A DNA stretch of 64,000 bases from Sulfitobacter pontiacus (GCF_040790665.1 NZ_CP160849.1:2753501-2817500), one strand, 5' to 3'; counted from the stretch's first letter, positions 37,670 through 47,485 are shown. Made by a program: numbers and translations. Notes: a model not told the origin generated them from the letters alone.

Positions 37670-38494
37670 CTAGCTGCGTTCCGCCCGTTTTACATCCTCC
37701 CACAAGGCATCCATCTCGGCCAGATCACTATCCGAGGGGGATTTACCTCGTGCGGCCAACCGCGCCTCTACCCCGTTGAAGCGGCGGATGAATTTGGCGT
37801 TGGCAGCGCGCAGGGCGGCTTCGGGTTCGACACCAAGATGCCGGCCCAGATTGGCCATAACGAACATCAGGTCACCGTATTCCTCGGTCACCTCGGCCTG
37901 GGTCAGCGTATCACGCGCCTCGACCAGTTCGGTGGCTTCCTCGGTGATCTTGGCGATCACATCATCTACCTGCGGCCAGTCAAACCCGACACGGGCCGCG
38001 CGTTTTTGCAGCTTGTAGGCGCGCAGCAGCGCGGGCAGGCCAACGGCCACACCGTCAAGCGTTCCTCCCTGGGCCTTACCCGCGCGTTCTGCCGCCTTGA
38101 TCTTTTCCCAATCCGCGGTCTGCTGTTCGGCTGATTTATCGCGGCTTTCATCGCCGAAAACATGCGGGTGCCGCGCGACCATCTTGTCCGAAATATTGCG
38201 CACCACCGTCTGAAAGCTGAACCGCCCGTGCTCTTCGCCCATGGCCGTGTGATACACGGTCTGGAGCAGCAGATCGCCCAACTCTCCCTCAAGCTCGGGC
38301 CAGTCGCGCCGCTCGATCGCATCGGCGACTTCATACGCTTCTTCAATGGTATAGGGGGCGATGGTGTCGAAATCCTGTTCGATATCCCAAGGGCATCCGG
38401 TTTGCGGGTCACGCAGGCGGCGCATGATTTCCAGCAAGCGTTCGATCCCGGCGTCGCGATCGTGGATCAACGCATCATTTCTTGTCTCGGCCAT
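37670..38494 (-). CDS. mazG: Nucleoside triphosphate pyrophosphohydrolase MazG
   Basis: A 274-residue all-alpha NTP pyrophosphatase that hydrolyses (d)NTPs to monophosphates, cleaning the nucleotide pool. Two MazG repeats are visible, the first with TIEEAYEVADAI and ELEGELGDLL (metal ligands EExxE and ExxD) and the second with KITEEATELVEA and EYGDLMFVMANL. RLRDPQTGCPWD at residues 25-36 is the family N-terminal signature. Start MAETRNDAL at 38494 is favoured because GGGGGC precedes it; an ATG four codons earlier is possible. Confidence 0.93.
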   Translation of the reverse strand: MAETRNDALIHDRDAGIERLLEIMRRLRDPQTGCPWDIEQDFDTIAPYTIEEAYEVADAIERRDWPELEGELGDLLLQTVYHTAMGEEHGRFSFQTVVRNISDKMVARHPHVFGDESRDKSAEQQTADWEKIKAAERAGKAQGGTLDGVAVGLPALLRAYKLQKRAARVGFDWPQVDDVIAKITEEATELVEARDTLTQAEVTEEYGDLMFVMANLGRHLGVEPEAALRAANAKFIRRFNGVEARLAARGKSPSDSDLAEMDALWEDVKRAERS

Positions 38495-38556
38495 TGCAGC
38501 CCCCATGTGTCTGATGTCAGATGCAACCTGACCAACATCCCCACAGGAGTCCAGTA

Positions 38557-39726
38557 ATGCTCGTCGTGAACCGTATCGCGGATTATGCCCCCCAGATGAC
38601 AGAATGGCGCAGATATCTGCACACGATCCCGGAACTGGGGAATGACTGCTTCAAGACCGCGGCTTTCGTGGCGGAACGTCTGCGCGACTTCGGCGTGGAT
38701 GAACTGCACGAAGGCTTTGCCTCCACGGGCATCGTCGCCATTATCAACGGTCAGGCCGAGGGGCCGACCATCGGATTGCGCGCCGATATGGATGCGCTGC
38801 CGATCCCCGAGGAAACTGGGCTGGACTATGCCAGCACCCACGCAGGCAAGATGCACGCCTGCGGGCACGACGGGCATACAACGATGCTGCTGGGGGCGGC
38901 GAAATATCTGGCGGAAACGCGCAATTTCGCGGGCCGCGTGGCGCTGATCTTCCAACCTGCCGAAGAAACCGGCGGTGGGGCCGAAGTGATGGTCGAGGAA
39001 GGGATCCTTGATCGCTTCGACATCGGTCAGGTCTATGCGCTGCACAATGCGCCCGGCTTTGAGAAAGGGGGCTTTTACACATCCCCCGGCGCGATGATGG
39101 CGGCGGTCGATGAATTTCACATCCACATCAAGGGTTTGGGTGGTCATGGTGCCACACCGCATCTTACCCGAGATCCGGTCGTTGCCGCCTGTGGCATTGC
39201 GACAGCATTGCAGACCATCGTCAGCCGCAACCACTATGCGCAGGATGATCTTGTCGTTTCAGTCACGCAGATCCACACGGGCACCACCGACAACGTGATC
39301 CCCGAAACGGCCTATATCAACGGCACGGTACGCAGCTTTGACAAAGAGGTGCAGGCCATGGTGATCCGCCGGATGGAGCAGATCGTCGCCGGGCAGGCCG
39401 CCAGCTATGATGTCAGCGCGACACTGGAATATGAAAAGGGCTACCCCGCCACGGTGAACACCCCGGAAGAGGCCGGATTTGCCGCCGCCGTTGCCACCGA
39501 GATTGCGGGCGCGGACCGCGTTATTGCCGATAATGGCCGCGAGATGGGGGCCGAGGATTTCAGTTATATGCTGGAAAAACGCCCCGGTGCCTATTTGTTC
39601 ATCGGGCAGGGTGACACCGCAGGGCTGCACCACGCCGCCTATAACTTCGACGATGAGATCGCGCCCGTGGGTGCATCCTTTTTTGCCCGCATCGTCGAGC
39701 GGGCCCAACCATTAGGAGCCAAGTAA
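38557..39726 (+). CDS. M20D family amidohydrolase
   Basis: A 389-residue metalloamidase of the hippurate hydrolase/IAA-amino acid hydrolase type. Metal-binding motifs: HACGHDGHTTMLLGAAKYL, QPAEETGGGAEVMVEEG, and the C-terminal MGAEDFSYM and AAYNFDDE with the last His region GLHHAAYNF. The start at 38557 (MLVVNRI) has CACAGGAG eight bases upstream; the ATG at 38521 has none. It hydrolyses an N-acyl or N-carbamoyl amino compound of unknown identity. One base separates it from the agmatinase-type gene, so both are in one operon. Confidence 0.9.
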   Translation: MLVVNRIADYAPQMTEWRRYLHTIPELGNDCFKTAAFVAERLRDFGVDELHEGFASTGIVAIINGQAEGPTIGLRADMDALPIPEETGLDYASTHAGKMHACGHDGHTTMLLGAAKYLAETRNFAGRVALIFQPAEETGGGAEVMVEEGILDRFDIGQVYALHNAPGFEKGGFYTSPGAMMAAVDEFHIHIKGLGGHGATPHLTRDPVVAACGIATALQTIVSRNHYAQDDLVVSVTQIHTGTTDNVIPETAYINGTVRSFDKEVQAMVIRRMEQIVAGQAASYDVSATLEYEKGYPATVNTPEEAGFAAAVATEIAGADRVIADNGREMGAEDFSYMLEKRPGAYLFIGQGDTAGLHHAAYNFDDEIAPVGASFFARIVERAQPLGAK

Positions 39727-39727
39727 C

Positions 39728-40705
39728 ATGGGTTTGGAAGACGCGAAAAATCAGGTTGATCAAGCCTTTACCCGCGAAGATCTAAAAGGGCCGAGCTTCG
39801 AGAACGCCTTTGGCGGGGCCACGTCCTTTCTGCGGCGGCGCTATACCAAAGACCTGCGCGGCGTGGACATCGCCGTGACCGGCGTGCCCTTTGATCAGGC
39901 CGTGACCAACCGTACCGGCACCCGTCTGGGCCCGCGCGCGATCCGCGAAGCGTCTTCCTTGCAGCCCTACGATCCGCCCTATGGCTGGGATTTCGACGTG
40001 CTCAGCGAGTTTGCCATCGCCGACTATGGCGATCTGGCGTTCGACTATGGTCACACAAGCCAGTTTCCTGCCGCTTTAACAAGCCATATCAAAGGGATAC
40101 TGGACGCAGGTGCAGCAAGTGTGACCCTGGGCGGAGATCACTACATCAGTTTCCCGATCCTCAAGGCCTATGCTGAAAAATACGGTCCTATCAGTCTGTT
40201 ACAGATCGATGCGCATTCGGATACATGGCCTGACGATGATATGGAGCGGATCGACCACGGCACCATGTTCTACAAGGCGGTGAAATCGGGCATCGTTGAT
40301 CCGAAAACCTCGGTTCAGGTGGGCATCCGCACGACCAACCCCGATACGCTTGGCGTGACCACCATCGACGCGCGCGAGGTCCACGAGAAGGGGCCGCAGG
40401 CAGCCGTTGCCAAAATAAAACAGGTACTTGGCGACCGTCCTTGCTATCTTACATTCGATATCGATGCGCTTGATCCGGCCTTTGCGCCGGGCACAGGTAC
40501 GCCTGTATGGGGCGGGCTCACATCAGCACAGGCGGCGATCATGATGCGGGATCTGGCGGGGATCAATATCGTGGGCGGCGACATCGTTGAAGTCTCTCCG
40601 CCTTTTGACACGACCGGTGCGACAGCGATCGCGGGGGCCCATGTGGCGACCGAGATCCTGTGCCTGCTGGGGTGGAATATGCGGCAGACCAAGGCCAGCA
40701 AATAA
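39728..40705 (+). CDS. speB: Agmatinase/ureohydrolase family enzyme
   Basis: A 325-residue manganese ureohydrolase that releases urea from agmatine or a related guanidino compound. Metal ligands: GGDHYIS, QIDAHSDTW and FDIDALDPAFAPGTGTP, the last with the agmatinase-like PVWGGL. TTAGGAGCC upstream supports the ATG. It is co-transcribed with the M20D amidohydrolase. Agmatine is the most likely substrate by similarity, but guanidinobutyrate or other guanidino acids are known for close relatives, so the gene symbol is provisional. Confidence 0.85.
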   Translation: MGLEDAKNQVDQAFTREDLKGPSFENAFGGATSFLRRRYTKDLRGVDIAVTGVPFDQAVTNRTGTRLGPRAIREASSLQPYDPPYGWDFDVLSEFAIADYGDLAFDYGHTSQFPAALTSHIKGILDAGAASVTLGGDHYISFPILKAYAEKYGPISLLQIDAHSDTWPDDDMERIDHGTMFYKAVKSGIVDPKTSVQVGIRTTNPDTLGVTTIDAREVHEKGPQAAVAKIKQVLGDRPCYLTFDIDALDPAFAPGTGTPVWGGLTSAQAAIMMRDLAGINIVGGDIVEVSPPFDTTGATAIAGAHVATEILCLLGWNMRQTKASK

Positions 40706-40739
40706 CCACTGGCGGCGCAGTTTGCGACGGCAGGACGCT

Positions 40740-40769
40740 CCGCGGGGAGTTTATTTTGCAAAATGAAGG
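40740..40769. repeat. Dispersed composite repeat, copy D (truncated)
   Basis: CCGCGGGGAGTTTATTTTGC followed by AAAATGAAGG contains the perfect palindrome ATTTTGCAAAAT and matches the right half of copy A at 1318-1340. The left GC hairpin is degraded. It overlaps the first ATG in front of the DUF1499 gene. Confidence 0.55.
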
Positions 40770-40777
40770 TAAAGATA

Positions 40778-41209
40778 ATGATGGCATTTTTCTGGATCGC
40801 ACTGGCGATTTTCGTCGCTTTGCAGGCGTACATCCGTCTTGCACCCGGCCCCGCGGCCCGCTGGGAATTGGGCGCGGTCGACAAGGCCCCCGGTGATTAC
40901 CCGTCGGAGGGGGGCCTTATGGCCGTGCGCGAGGTTGAAGGCGATGGCACAGCGTTCTTGAACCGGTTTGACGACGCGATGTTGTCATTGCCGCGCACCC
41001 GGCGGATCGAAAACAACGCAGGTCAGGCGCTTTATGTCACACGATCGGGCTTCTGGGGTTTTCCCGATTACACCAGCGTCGCGGTCACCCCCGTTGACGG
41101 GGCGGATCAAAGCCGCGCGGTGGTCTATGGGCGGTTGCGCTTTGGCCGGTCAGATATGGGTGTGAACGGCAAGCGTTTGAAGCGGGTTCTGGCCCAAGCC
41201 GGGGTCTAG
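40778..41209 (+). CDS. DUF1499 family protein
   Basis: A 143-residue protein with one N-terminal hydrophobic segment (MAFFWIALAIFVALQAYI), probably a signal anchor. The following domain shows DUF1499-like features: PRTRRIENNAGQALYVTRSG, then FPDYTSVAV and YGRLRFGRSDMGVNGKR. Function is unknown. The start at 40778 is chosen since GAAGGTAAAG lies just before it; the upstream ATG at 40763 belongs to a dispersed repeat. The last 60 bases overlap the convergent gene on the minus strand. Confidence 0.75.
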   Translation: MMAFFWIALAIFVALQAYIRLAPGPAARWELGAVDKAPGDYPSEGGLMAVREVEGDGTAFLNRFDDAMLSLPRTRRIENNAGQALYVTRSGFWGFPDYTSVAVTPVDGADQSRAVVYGRLRFGRSDMGVNGKRLKRVLAQAGV

Positions 41210-41455
41210 GCGCTGTGCGAGGCCGGGGCAGGCCTCGCCGATATCGCGCCACATGGGCACATTCAGCGACATCTGGCATTGCGCGGCAAAGCGGCGACCG
41301 TTGACATCGAGGCAGATCGTTTGCCCCAGCTCGACCCGCTGGCCGTCGCGGTCGGTGCAATAGCACTCAACCGTTTTGCGCCCCGAGGGCGCAGGGTCCG
41401 CCGCAAGCGACGGGGCAAGGCAGATCAGACTGAAAACCAGCGAAATGCGTTTCAT
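41150..41455 (-). CDS. Secreted small cysteine-containing protein
   Basis: A 101-residue protein with a signal peptide (MKRISLVFSLICLAPSLA, cleavage after Ala18). The mature part holds CYCTDRDGQRVELGQTICL and FAAQCQMSLNVPMWRDIGEAC, i.e. five cysteines, which suggests disulfides in the periplasm. I recognise this pattern from small hypothetical Roseobacter proteins ending soon after MWRD. Here the frame runs about 23 residues further and crosses the end of the DUF1499 gene, so a 60-base convergent overlap exists. Function is unknown. Confidence 0.75.
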   Translation of the reverse strand: MKRISLVFSLICLAPSLAADPAPSGRKTVECYCTDRDGQRVELGQTICLDVNGRRFAAQCQMSLNVPMWRDIGEACPGLAQRLDPGLGQNPLQTLAVHTHI

Positions 41456-41517
41456 AGGGGCATCATAGCACAGGCTGGGTCTTGACCATAGCCGCTTCAT
41501 CAGCGACATCCAGCGGT

Positions 41518-42573
41518 ATGATCCCCATGGACCGCCTTGCCCAAATCACCCAACGTTTCCAGTTTCTGGAGGCGTCGATGTCTGCTGGCTCTGACGGGGC
41601 GGATTTTGCCAAGCTGGCCAAGGAATACGCCGATCTGCGCCCCGTGGTCGAACAGATCGACGCCTATCGCCAGTTGCTGCAAGACATGGACGAGGCCCGC
41701 GCCATGCTGAAAGACCCCGAGATGGCGGAGCTAGCCGAGGAAGAGCTGCCGCGCCTGAAGGCCGCCTTGCCACAAGCGGAGGCTGATTTGCAATTGGCGC
41801 TGCTGCCGCGGGACGAGGCCGATAAAAAGCCCGCGATGCTGGAGATCCGCCCAGGGACCGGCGGGGATGAGGCAGCACTTTTCGCCGCCGATCTGCTGCG
41901 CATGTATCAACGCTATGCCGAGGCGCGGGGCTGGAAGGTCGAGCTGATCGAACAACAGTTCACCGAGCTTGGCGGCGTCAAAGAGGTCGTGGCCCATATC
42001 AAGGGCGAGAATGTCTTTGCCCGTTTGAAATACGAATCCGGTGTGCACCGCGTGCAGCGTGTGCCCTCTACCGAAAGCGGCGGGCGTATCCATACCTCTG
42101 CCGCGACTGTCGCCGTTCTGCCAGAGGCAGAGGATGTGGATATTCACATCAACGCCAATGATCTGCGGATCGATACGATGCGCAGTTCAGGGGCGGGCGG
42201 GCAACACGTGAACACCACCGATTCTGCCGTGCGCATCACTCACCTGCCGACGGGGCTGGTGGTGACGTCTTCCGAGAAATCGCAGCACCGCAACCGCGAG
42301 ATCGCGATGCAGGTGCTGAAAGCGCGGCTTTATGATATGGAGCGTCAGCGGGTGGACAGTGAACGATCGGCCAGCCGTGCGGCGCAGGTGGGGTCGGGGG
42401 ACCGGTCTGAACGGATCCGGACCTATAACTTCCCGCAAGGGCGCCTGACCGACCACCGGATCAACCTCACCCTCTACCGGCTTGAAGCCGTGATGCAGGG
42501 CGATCTGGACGAGATTGTCGATGCGTTGACCGCGGATGCGCAGGCGCAGCTGCTGGCCGAGATGGGGCAGTGA
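41518..42573 (+). CDS. prfA: Peptide chain release factor 1
   Basis: A 351-residue class I release factor for UAA and UAG stops. The catalytic GGQ is in [16 protein letters not shown] (about residue 225). The anticodon-mimicking region includes [20 protein letters not shown]. The start at 41518 ([19 protein letters not shown]) matches the family; an upstream TTG frame lacks conservation, and an ATG at 41527 is the alternative. The TGA overlaps the prmC GTG, the enzyme that methylates the GGQ glutamine, so both are coupled. Confidence 0.96.
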   Translation: MIPMDRLAQITQRFQFLEASMSAGSDGADFAKLAKEYADLRPVVEQIDAYRQLLQDMDEARAMLKDPEMAELAEEELPRLKAALPQAEADLQLALLPRDEADKKPAMLEIRPGTGGDEAALFAADLLRMYQRYAEARGWKVELIEQQFTELGGVKEVVAHIKGENVFARLKYESGVHRVQRVPSTESGGRIHTSAATVAVLPEAEDVDIHINANDLRIDTMRSSGAGGQHVNTTDSAVRITHLPTGLVVTSSEKSQHRNREIAMQVLKARLYDMERQRVDSERSASRAAQVGSGDRSERIRTYNFPQGRLTDHRINLTLYRLEAVMQGDLDEIVDALTADAQAQLLAEMGQ

Positions 42574-43412
42574 GCGCGCCAACCGCCGCGCAAGCCATGG
42601 TCGCCGCCACAGCGCGATTGCGCGCGGCGGGCGTGCCTGACCCCGCACGAGATGCGCGGATCTTGCTGGCGCATGCGGCGTCAGTCGATGCGGCGCGGGT
42701 GACGTTGATCGCGCCCGAGGAAATCGCGCCGGATATTGCCGAACGCTACGAAAAGCTGATCGCCTTGCGGGCGGTGCGCGTGCCGGTCTCGCATCTGGTA
42801 GGGCAGCGGGCGTTTTACGGGCGCGACTTCAAGGTCAGCCGCGATGTGCTGGACCCGCGGCCCGAGACCGAATCCCTTATTGAACTGGCGCTGTCCGAGC
42901 CCTTTGAACGGGTGCTTGATCTGGGCACCGGATCGGGCTGTATTCTGGTGACGCTTCTGGCCGAACAGCAAGATGCACGCGGCGTGGGCCTTGATCTGTC
43001 CGAAGCTGCCTGTCTGCAGGCCAGCGCCAATGCGGTGTTGCACGGGGTGCAGGCACGCGCGGAGATCAAGCAATCGGATTGGTTCAGCGCGGCCGAGGGG
43101 CGGTTCGATCTGATCGTTTCCAACCCGCCATATCTGGCCCAAAGCGAGATGGCGGATGTCTCGCCCGAACTGCGCTTGCATGAACCCGAGATGGCATTGA
43201 CCGACGGGCAGGACGGGTTGAGTGTTTACCGTATCATCGCGGCGCAGGCACAGGGATATCTGACGCCCACAGGCCGCGTTCTGGCAGAAATCGGCTGGCA
43301 ACAGGGTGCCGATGTGAAAGCGATCTTTGAGGCAGCCGGTTGGGGCCGGGTGCGCATCTTGCCCGATCTGGGCGGGCGCGACCGTGTCCTTTGGGCCGAT
43401 ACGCCAGCATAA
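42570..43412 (+). CDS. prmC: Release factor glutamine methyltransferase
   Basis: SAM-dependent enzyme that N5-methylates the glutamine of the GGQ motif in release factors. The protein has 280 residues: a helical N-terminal domain, [19 protein letters not shown], the SAM-binding [11 protein letters not shown], and the catalytic NPPY in [10 protein letters not shown]. The GTG start at 42570 overlaps the prfA stop as GTGA. The prfA-prmC pair is very common. About 215 bases without a recognisable feature follow before the DUF4167 gene, which must contain its promoter. Confidence 0.96.
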   Translation: MSAPTAAQAMVAATARLRAAGVPDPARDARILLAHAASVDAARVTLIAPEEIAPDIAERYEKLIALRAVRVPVSHLVGQRAFYGRDFKVSRDVLDPRPETESLIELALSEPFERVLDLGTGSGCILVTLLAEQQDARGVGLDLSEAACLQASANAVLHGVQARAEIKQSDWFSAAEGRFDLIVSNPPYLAQSEMADVSPELRLHEPEMALTDGQDGLSVYRIIAAQAQGYLTPTGRVLAEIGWQQGADVKAIFEAAGWGRVRILPDLGGRDRVLWADTPA

Positions 43413-43628
43413 ACACGCCAAAACTTGTCATTTGGGGGTGTTTTTCGCCAATTTCCACTTGCTCCAAATCATTTGCCGTGCTTATTCAAGGATGTTGCAG
43501 CGGTGGATGCCTTTTGGGCGGTCCCGCGCGGCGTTAAGCCCAACAGAGCGTAAAGCTAGCTTTTCAGGGACGCGACTGCGTCCGGCAGCTTATTCCGAAG
43601 CCCAGCATAACAAGGCTGAACTGATTAC

Positions 43629-44312
43629 ATGAAATCTTCCAGATCACGGTCCCGGTCCAAGAATAATCGCAACCGTCAGCCGCAAGGTGGCAACGTCGTT
43701 AACCGCGTTTTCGACAGTTCTGGCCCCGAAGGCAAGGTCCGCGGCACGCCGCAGCAGATTATCGAGAAATACAACCAGTTGGCGCGTGATGCCCAGCTGA
43801 GCAACGACCGCGTGGCGGCAGAGAACTTCCAGCAGCACGCCGAACATTACCTGCGCATGCTGTCCGACGCACAACGCGAGATTGACCAGCGTCGCGATCA
43901 GCAAGAACGCGAGAACCGCGAACGTCAGGCAGAGCGGGACCGCGAGCGGGTAGAGCGCCAGGAACGCGAAGCTGCCCAAGCCGGTCAGAACACTGCGGAT
44001 CAACCTGCCACGCAAGCAGATACGGGCGACAAATCCGATGCGCCCCAGCAGGACAACGCCAAGGGCGATGCCCCCAAGCGCCGCCGCAGCCGCAGCAACA
44101 ACCAGAATGATAATGCCCCCAAGTCGGACAGCGCGCCCAAGTCGGATGGCGATGATACGCAAGACGGCAGTGCGGCAGAGGACAATCTGGTGGACACGCC
44201 CGAGAACAAGCCCAAGCCCCGACGCGCGCCGCGCCGCAAACCTGCCCCCAAGGCAGAGGCGAGCGAACCGGCCAAGGACAACAGTGGCGACCAGCCCGAA
44301 GCGGCTGAGTAA
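43629..44312 (+). CDS. DUF4167 domain protein, highly charged
   Basis: A 227-residue protein. The N-terminal 75 residues form the DUF4167 domain: basic start (SSRSRSRSKNNRNRQPQGG), then NRVFDSSGPEGKVRGTP, IIEKYNQLARDAQLSNDRV, and NFQQHAEHYLRM. Residues about 80-125 are a charged helix rich in Arg and Glu, likely coiled coil. The rest is low-complexity Asp/Lys/Pro with basic PKRRRSR and PRRAPRRKPAPK patches. Composition suggests nucleic-acid binding. Function is unknown, but the family is typical of alphaproteobacteria. It ends before a strong terminator. Confidence 0.88.
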   Translation: MKSSRSRSRSKNNRNRQPQGGNVVNRVFDSSGPEGKVRGTPQQIIEKYNQLARDAQLSNDRVAAENFQQHAEHYLRMLSDAQREIDQRRDQQERENRERQAERDRERVERQEREAAQAGQNTADQPATQADTGDKSDAPQQDNAKGDAPKRRRSRSNNQNDNAPKSDSAPKSDGDDTQDGSAAEDNLVDTPENKPKPRRAPRRKPAPKAEASEPAKDNSGDQPEAAE

Positions 44313-44330
44313 ACGCTTTCACATCGTAAC

Positions 44331-44357
44331 AAAGGCCCCGCGATTGCGGGGCCTTTT
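44331..44357. terminator. Terminator between DUF4167 gene and rsmA
   Basis: AAAGGCCCCG (44331-44340) and CGGGGCCTTTT (44347-44357) form a ten-base stem with the loop CGATTG and a short T-run on the right. It lies between convergent genes ending at 44312 and 44397. Confidence 0.88.
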
Positions 44358-44396
44358 GCGTTTCGGACGGTGAGTGTGTTATGGTGGCCTTAGCCC

Positions 44397-45239
44397 TTAG
44401 CCCTTGGCGATTTCGCGGGCCAGCGCGCAGAAGCCTTCCAGCGGCACCTGTTCGGCGCGCTCCGTCGGTTTCAATCCGGCCGCAAGCAAACGATCCTCGA
44501 TATCCGGTGCAGTTCCTTTGAGGGCCGAGCGTAGCATTTTGCGCCGCTGATTAAAGGCGGCCGCCACAACGCGGTTCAACACATCAGGATCCGCCGGAAA
44601 GCGGGGTTCGGGCAGGGCCGTCAGATGCACCACAGCAGAGGAGACTTTGGGCGGCGGGGTAAACGCCTCTGGTGGCAGGTTCAGCACGATACGCGCATCG
44701 GCCCGCCACTGTGCAAGCAGCGCCAGACGGCCATAGGCCTTGGAGCCGGGCTTGGCCACGATCCGCTCTGCCACCTCGCGCTGGAACATCAACGTCAGGC
44801 TTTGCCAGAAGGGTGGCCATTCCTTCGGGGTTAGCCAACGCACCAGCAGCTCTGTCCCCACGTTATAAGGCAGGTTCGCCGCAATACGGATCGGCGGAGT
44901 CAGGTGGGCCAACGGGTCGATTTCAAGGGCGTCGCCTTCGATCACCGTCAGACGGTCGGGATAGGCCTCGGCGATCTCGGCCAAAGCGGGCAGGCAGCGT
45001 TTGTCTTTCTCGATCGCCAGCACGCGACGCGCACCTTCGGACAGCAACCCGCGCGTCAACCCCCCGGGGCCCGGCCCGATTTCAAGCACATCACATTCGG
45101 TCATATCGCCCGCTTGTCGCGCGATCTTGGCGGTGAGGTTCAGGTCGAGCAGAAAGTTCTGGCCCAGCGATTTGCGCGCCTTCAGGTCATGGGTATTGAT
45201 CACCTCGCGCAGGGGCGGCAGGTTGTCGATTGTGCTCAT
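44397..45239 (-). CDS. rsmA: 16S rRNA (adenine 1518/1519-N6) dimethyltransferase
   Basis: Also called KsgA. Dimethylates two adjacent adenines in helix 45 of 16S rRNA during small-subunit maturation. The protein has 280 residues. [11 protein letters not shown] at residues 22-32 is the family N-terminal signature, [13 protein letters not shown] binds SAM, and [11 protein letters not shown] is the catalytic N-x-P-Y block. The start at 45239 (MSTIDNL) fits the family; the longer frame runs into the pdxA gene. It is the last gene of the lptF-lptG-lptD-surA-pdxA-rsmA operon. Confidence 0.96.
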   Translation of the reverse strand: MSTIDNLPPLREVINTHDLKARKSLGQNFLLDLNLTAKIARQAGDMTECDVLEIGPGPGGLTRGLLSEGARRVLAIEKDKRCLPALAEIAEAYPDRLTVIEGDALEIDPLAHLTPPIRIAANLPYNVGTELLVRWLTPKEWPPFWQSLTLMFQREVAERIVAKPGSKAYGRLALLAQWRADARIVLNLPPEAFTPPPKVSSAVVHLTALPEPRFPADPDVLNRVVAAAFNQRRKMLRSALKGTAPDIEDRLLAAGLKPTERAEQVPLEGFCALAREIAKG

Positions 45240-45279
45240 TCTTGGACCTGTGAAGCAGAAGGGTTCCGGGGGCGCGGGG

Positions 45280-46266
45280 TCATGATTGCGCCATGCGATA
45301 GGCCATGCGCAGGGCCTCGACCATGCTGGTGGGGTTGGCGATGCCCTGACCCGCGATGTCAAAGGCGGTGCCGTGATCAGGCGAGGTGCGGATGAACGGC
45401 AGACCGAGGGTCACATTGACGCCGCGGTCGAAATCCAGCGTCTTGATCGGGATCAGCGCCTGATCATGATACATGGCAATCGCCGCGTCATAGCGCGCCC
45501 GTGCCGTGGCGTGGAACATCGTATCGGCAGGGTGCGGGCCGCTCAGGTCATAGCCTTCGCCCTGCATCCGGGTGACCAGCGCCGTCATCCAATCTGCTTC
45601 CTGACGGCCCATCGTGCCGCCTTCGCCCGCATGGGGGTTCAGACCTGCGATGGCGATCCTGGGGGCCTTGATCCCGAATTGAGAGCGAAGCCCCGCCGCC
45701 GTAATCTCTATCACGCGGCGCAGATGGGCAGGGGTCAGCACATTGGGGACCTGATCCAGCGCGATATGGATCGTGGCCGGCACCACCCGCAGTTGGTCAG
45801 AGGCAAGCATCATCACCACATCGCTTCCACCAGCCAGCGCGGCAAGGTATTCGGTGTGGCCCGGATAGGCAAAACCGGCCCCGTCTTTCAGCGCCTTTTT
45901 GTGAATGGGCGCGGTGGTCAGCGCAGATGCGGCCCCGCTGCGCACAAGGTCAACACCGCGTGCGATCACGTCGATCACCCCCTGCGCATTGGCGGGGTCA
46001 GGCTTGCCCGCGACGGCACCGGCGGCAAAGTCGTGGCGCAGCACAGGCAAGGCGTCGCTGCCCGCGGCAAGCGCGTCCGACGGGCTGTCGATAATGCAAT
46101 GGGGAATGTCTTGGGGCAGGTGGCGCGGATCACCGATCCAGGCGAGCGGCACTTCGCCTGCCAGCATCGCCCAGGCCCGTGCGGCGACTTCTGGCCCGAT
46201 GCCAGAGGGTTCGCCGCAAGAGATCACAACCGGCTTGTCGGCCGAGCCCGTCTTGGCTTGGGTCAT
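45280..46266 (-). CDS. pdxA: 4-hydroxythreonine-4-phosphate dehydrogenase
   Basis: NAD-dependent step of the DXP-dependent pyridoxal phosphate pathway. The protein has 328 residues. [12 protein letters not shown] near the start, the metal His in APIHKKAL, and PGHTEYLA, then LNPHAGEGG and MYHDQALIP near the C-terminus are all typical. The start ATG (46264-46266) overlaps the surA TGA as ATGA, so it is translated in coupling with surA. The surA-pdxA-rsmA order is conserved in many proteobacteria. Confidence 0.96.
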   Translation of the reverse strand: MTQAKTGSADKPVVISCGEPSGIGPEVAARAWAMLAGEVPLAWIGDPRHLPQDIPHCIIDSPSDALAAGSDALPVLRHDFAAGAVAGKPDPANAQGVIDVIARGVDLVRSGAASALTTAPIHKKALKDGAGFAYPGHTEYLAALAGGSDVVMMLASDQLRVVPATIHIALDQVPNVLTPAHLRRVIEITAAGLRSQFGIKAPRIAIAGLNPHAGEGGTMGRQEADWMTALVTRMQGEGYDLSGPHPADTMFHATARARYDAAIAMYHDQALIPIKTLDFDRGVNVTLGLPFIRTSPDHGTAFDIAGQGIANPTSMVEALRMAYRMAQS

Positions 46267-47480
46267 TTGCGAACGATGCGCGCGTCGGCCCGCAATTGCT
46301 CCAGCAGCTGTTCGGCATAGCCCGTCAGCCGTTCCTGGCGCAGCGCATTGGTCACATCCTCGCGCGAGGCAGATGCATTGGCGGCGGCGGTACGCCCACA
46401 CATCATCAGCAGCATCAGCGTCTGACCATTGGCACGGGTCAGCGTGGTCGAAACCTCGCCCGTGTCGAGCTTGGAGAGTTCAATCGCCACGTCCTGCGGG
46501 ATGTCCGAGGGGGCCTTTTTCACACGCTCCAACACTTCGGCGGGCTGGCCTTTGGCGATGCCGTAAAGGTCATCGCAGGTATCGATGCGGCCACGGATCT
46601 GCGCCGCCTGTGCCAGCGCGGGTTCTGTGCGGCCACCGGGGATGTAATAGGCTGCGTATTCAATCTCGGAATAGGTCGGCGCGGCGACGCTGGTTTCCTC
46701 GATGTCGCGCAGTTGGAACAGCGCCACGGCGTTGGGGATCGGCAGCGGGTCGGTAACCTCGCCCGGTGCGAGGTTCAGGATCAGCGGCTGCAGGCTTGGC
46801 GGCAGGTCCGTCAGGTTCTGCCACGGCAGCCGACCACCACGCCCGCGCGAAGCGGTCGCGGAATAGCGGCTGGCGTAGTTCGAAAACTCAGCCGTTGATT
46901 TGGATTGCGAGATTTGTTCAGCCAGCGCGTTCACCCGTGCGGCTTGCTGAGGCGGGGCGGGAATGATGATCTCGGACACGAGAACGCGCACACCGCTGCC
47001 TTGGGTTTCGCCCAAAGCGCGGTTGATTTCAGCGTCGGTGATCTGCACGCGGCTGGCATAGCGGGCACGCACCAGTTCACGCCACCCGACCGAGTTTACA
47101 ACGAAATCGCGAAACGTTTCGCGCGAGACGCCGGATTGACCAAGGGCCTGGGTAAATTCTTCGGTGCTCAGATCCGCGCGCGAGGCGAATTCTGCAAGGC
47201 TGTCTTCGATGCCCTGCGGCGTCAGTTCGATGCCCGCTTCGGCCACGGCTTCGTTGCGCAGGCGTTCGTCGATCAGCGAGGTCAGCGCCCCTTCGCGGGT
47301 CGCCCCCGGTGCGTTCAACACCTCGAGAAAGCGCTGGCGCTGCTGGACTTCGAATTCGGTTACAACGGATTCATTCACCTTGGCGACGGGCGCAAAGAGG
47401 TTCTGCGCCGAAACGGGGGCGGCGGTCATCAGACCCAGCCCAAGGACGGCGATGCTTCGTGTCAGACGGTTCAGGTTCAT
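46263..47480 (-). CDS. surA: Periplasmic chaperone/peptidyl-prolyl isomerase SurA
   Basis: A 405-residue periplasmic protein that assists outer-membrane protein folding. The signal peptide is residues 1-25 (LGLGLMTAAPVSAQ). The SurA N-terminal domain follows (VAKVNESVVTEFEVQQR), then one parvulin-like region (about 165-270) with RYSATASRGRGGRLPW and LAPGEVTDPLP. The second parvulin domain of E. coli SurA is not evident. The start at 47480 (MNLNRLTRS) yields a clean signal peptide. Five bases separate it from lptD, one of its best-known clients. Confidence 0.93.
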   Translation of the reverse strand: MNLNRLTRSIAVLGLGLMTAAPVSAQNLFAPVAKVNESVVTEFEVQQRQRFLEVLNAPGATREGALTSLIDERLRNEAVAEAGIELTPQGIEDSLAEFASRADLSTEEFTQALGQSGVSRETFRDFVVNSVGWRELVRARYASRVQITDAEINRALGETQGSGVRVLVSEIIIPAPPQQAARVNALAEQISQSKSTAEFSNYASRYSATASRGRGGRLPWQNLTDLPPSLQPLILNLAPGEVTDPLPIPNAVALFQLRDIEETSVAAPTYSEIEYAAYYIPGGRTEPALAQAAQIRGRIDTCDDLYGIAKGQPAEVLERVKKAPSDIPQDVAIELSKLDTGEVSTTLTRANGQTLMLLMMCGRTAAANASASREDVTNALRQERLTGYAEQLLEQLRADARIVRK

Positions 47481-47485
47481 CTTAC

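Noticed and set aside
40763-40777. ATG at 40763 as start of the DUF1499 gene
   Set aside because: This ATG is part of the dispersed repeat tail CAAAATGAAG, and the better ribosome site lies after it, in front of 40778.
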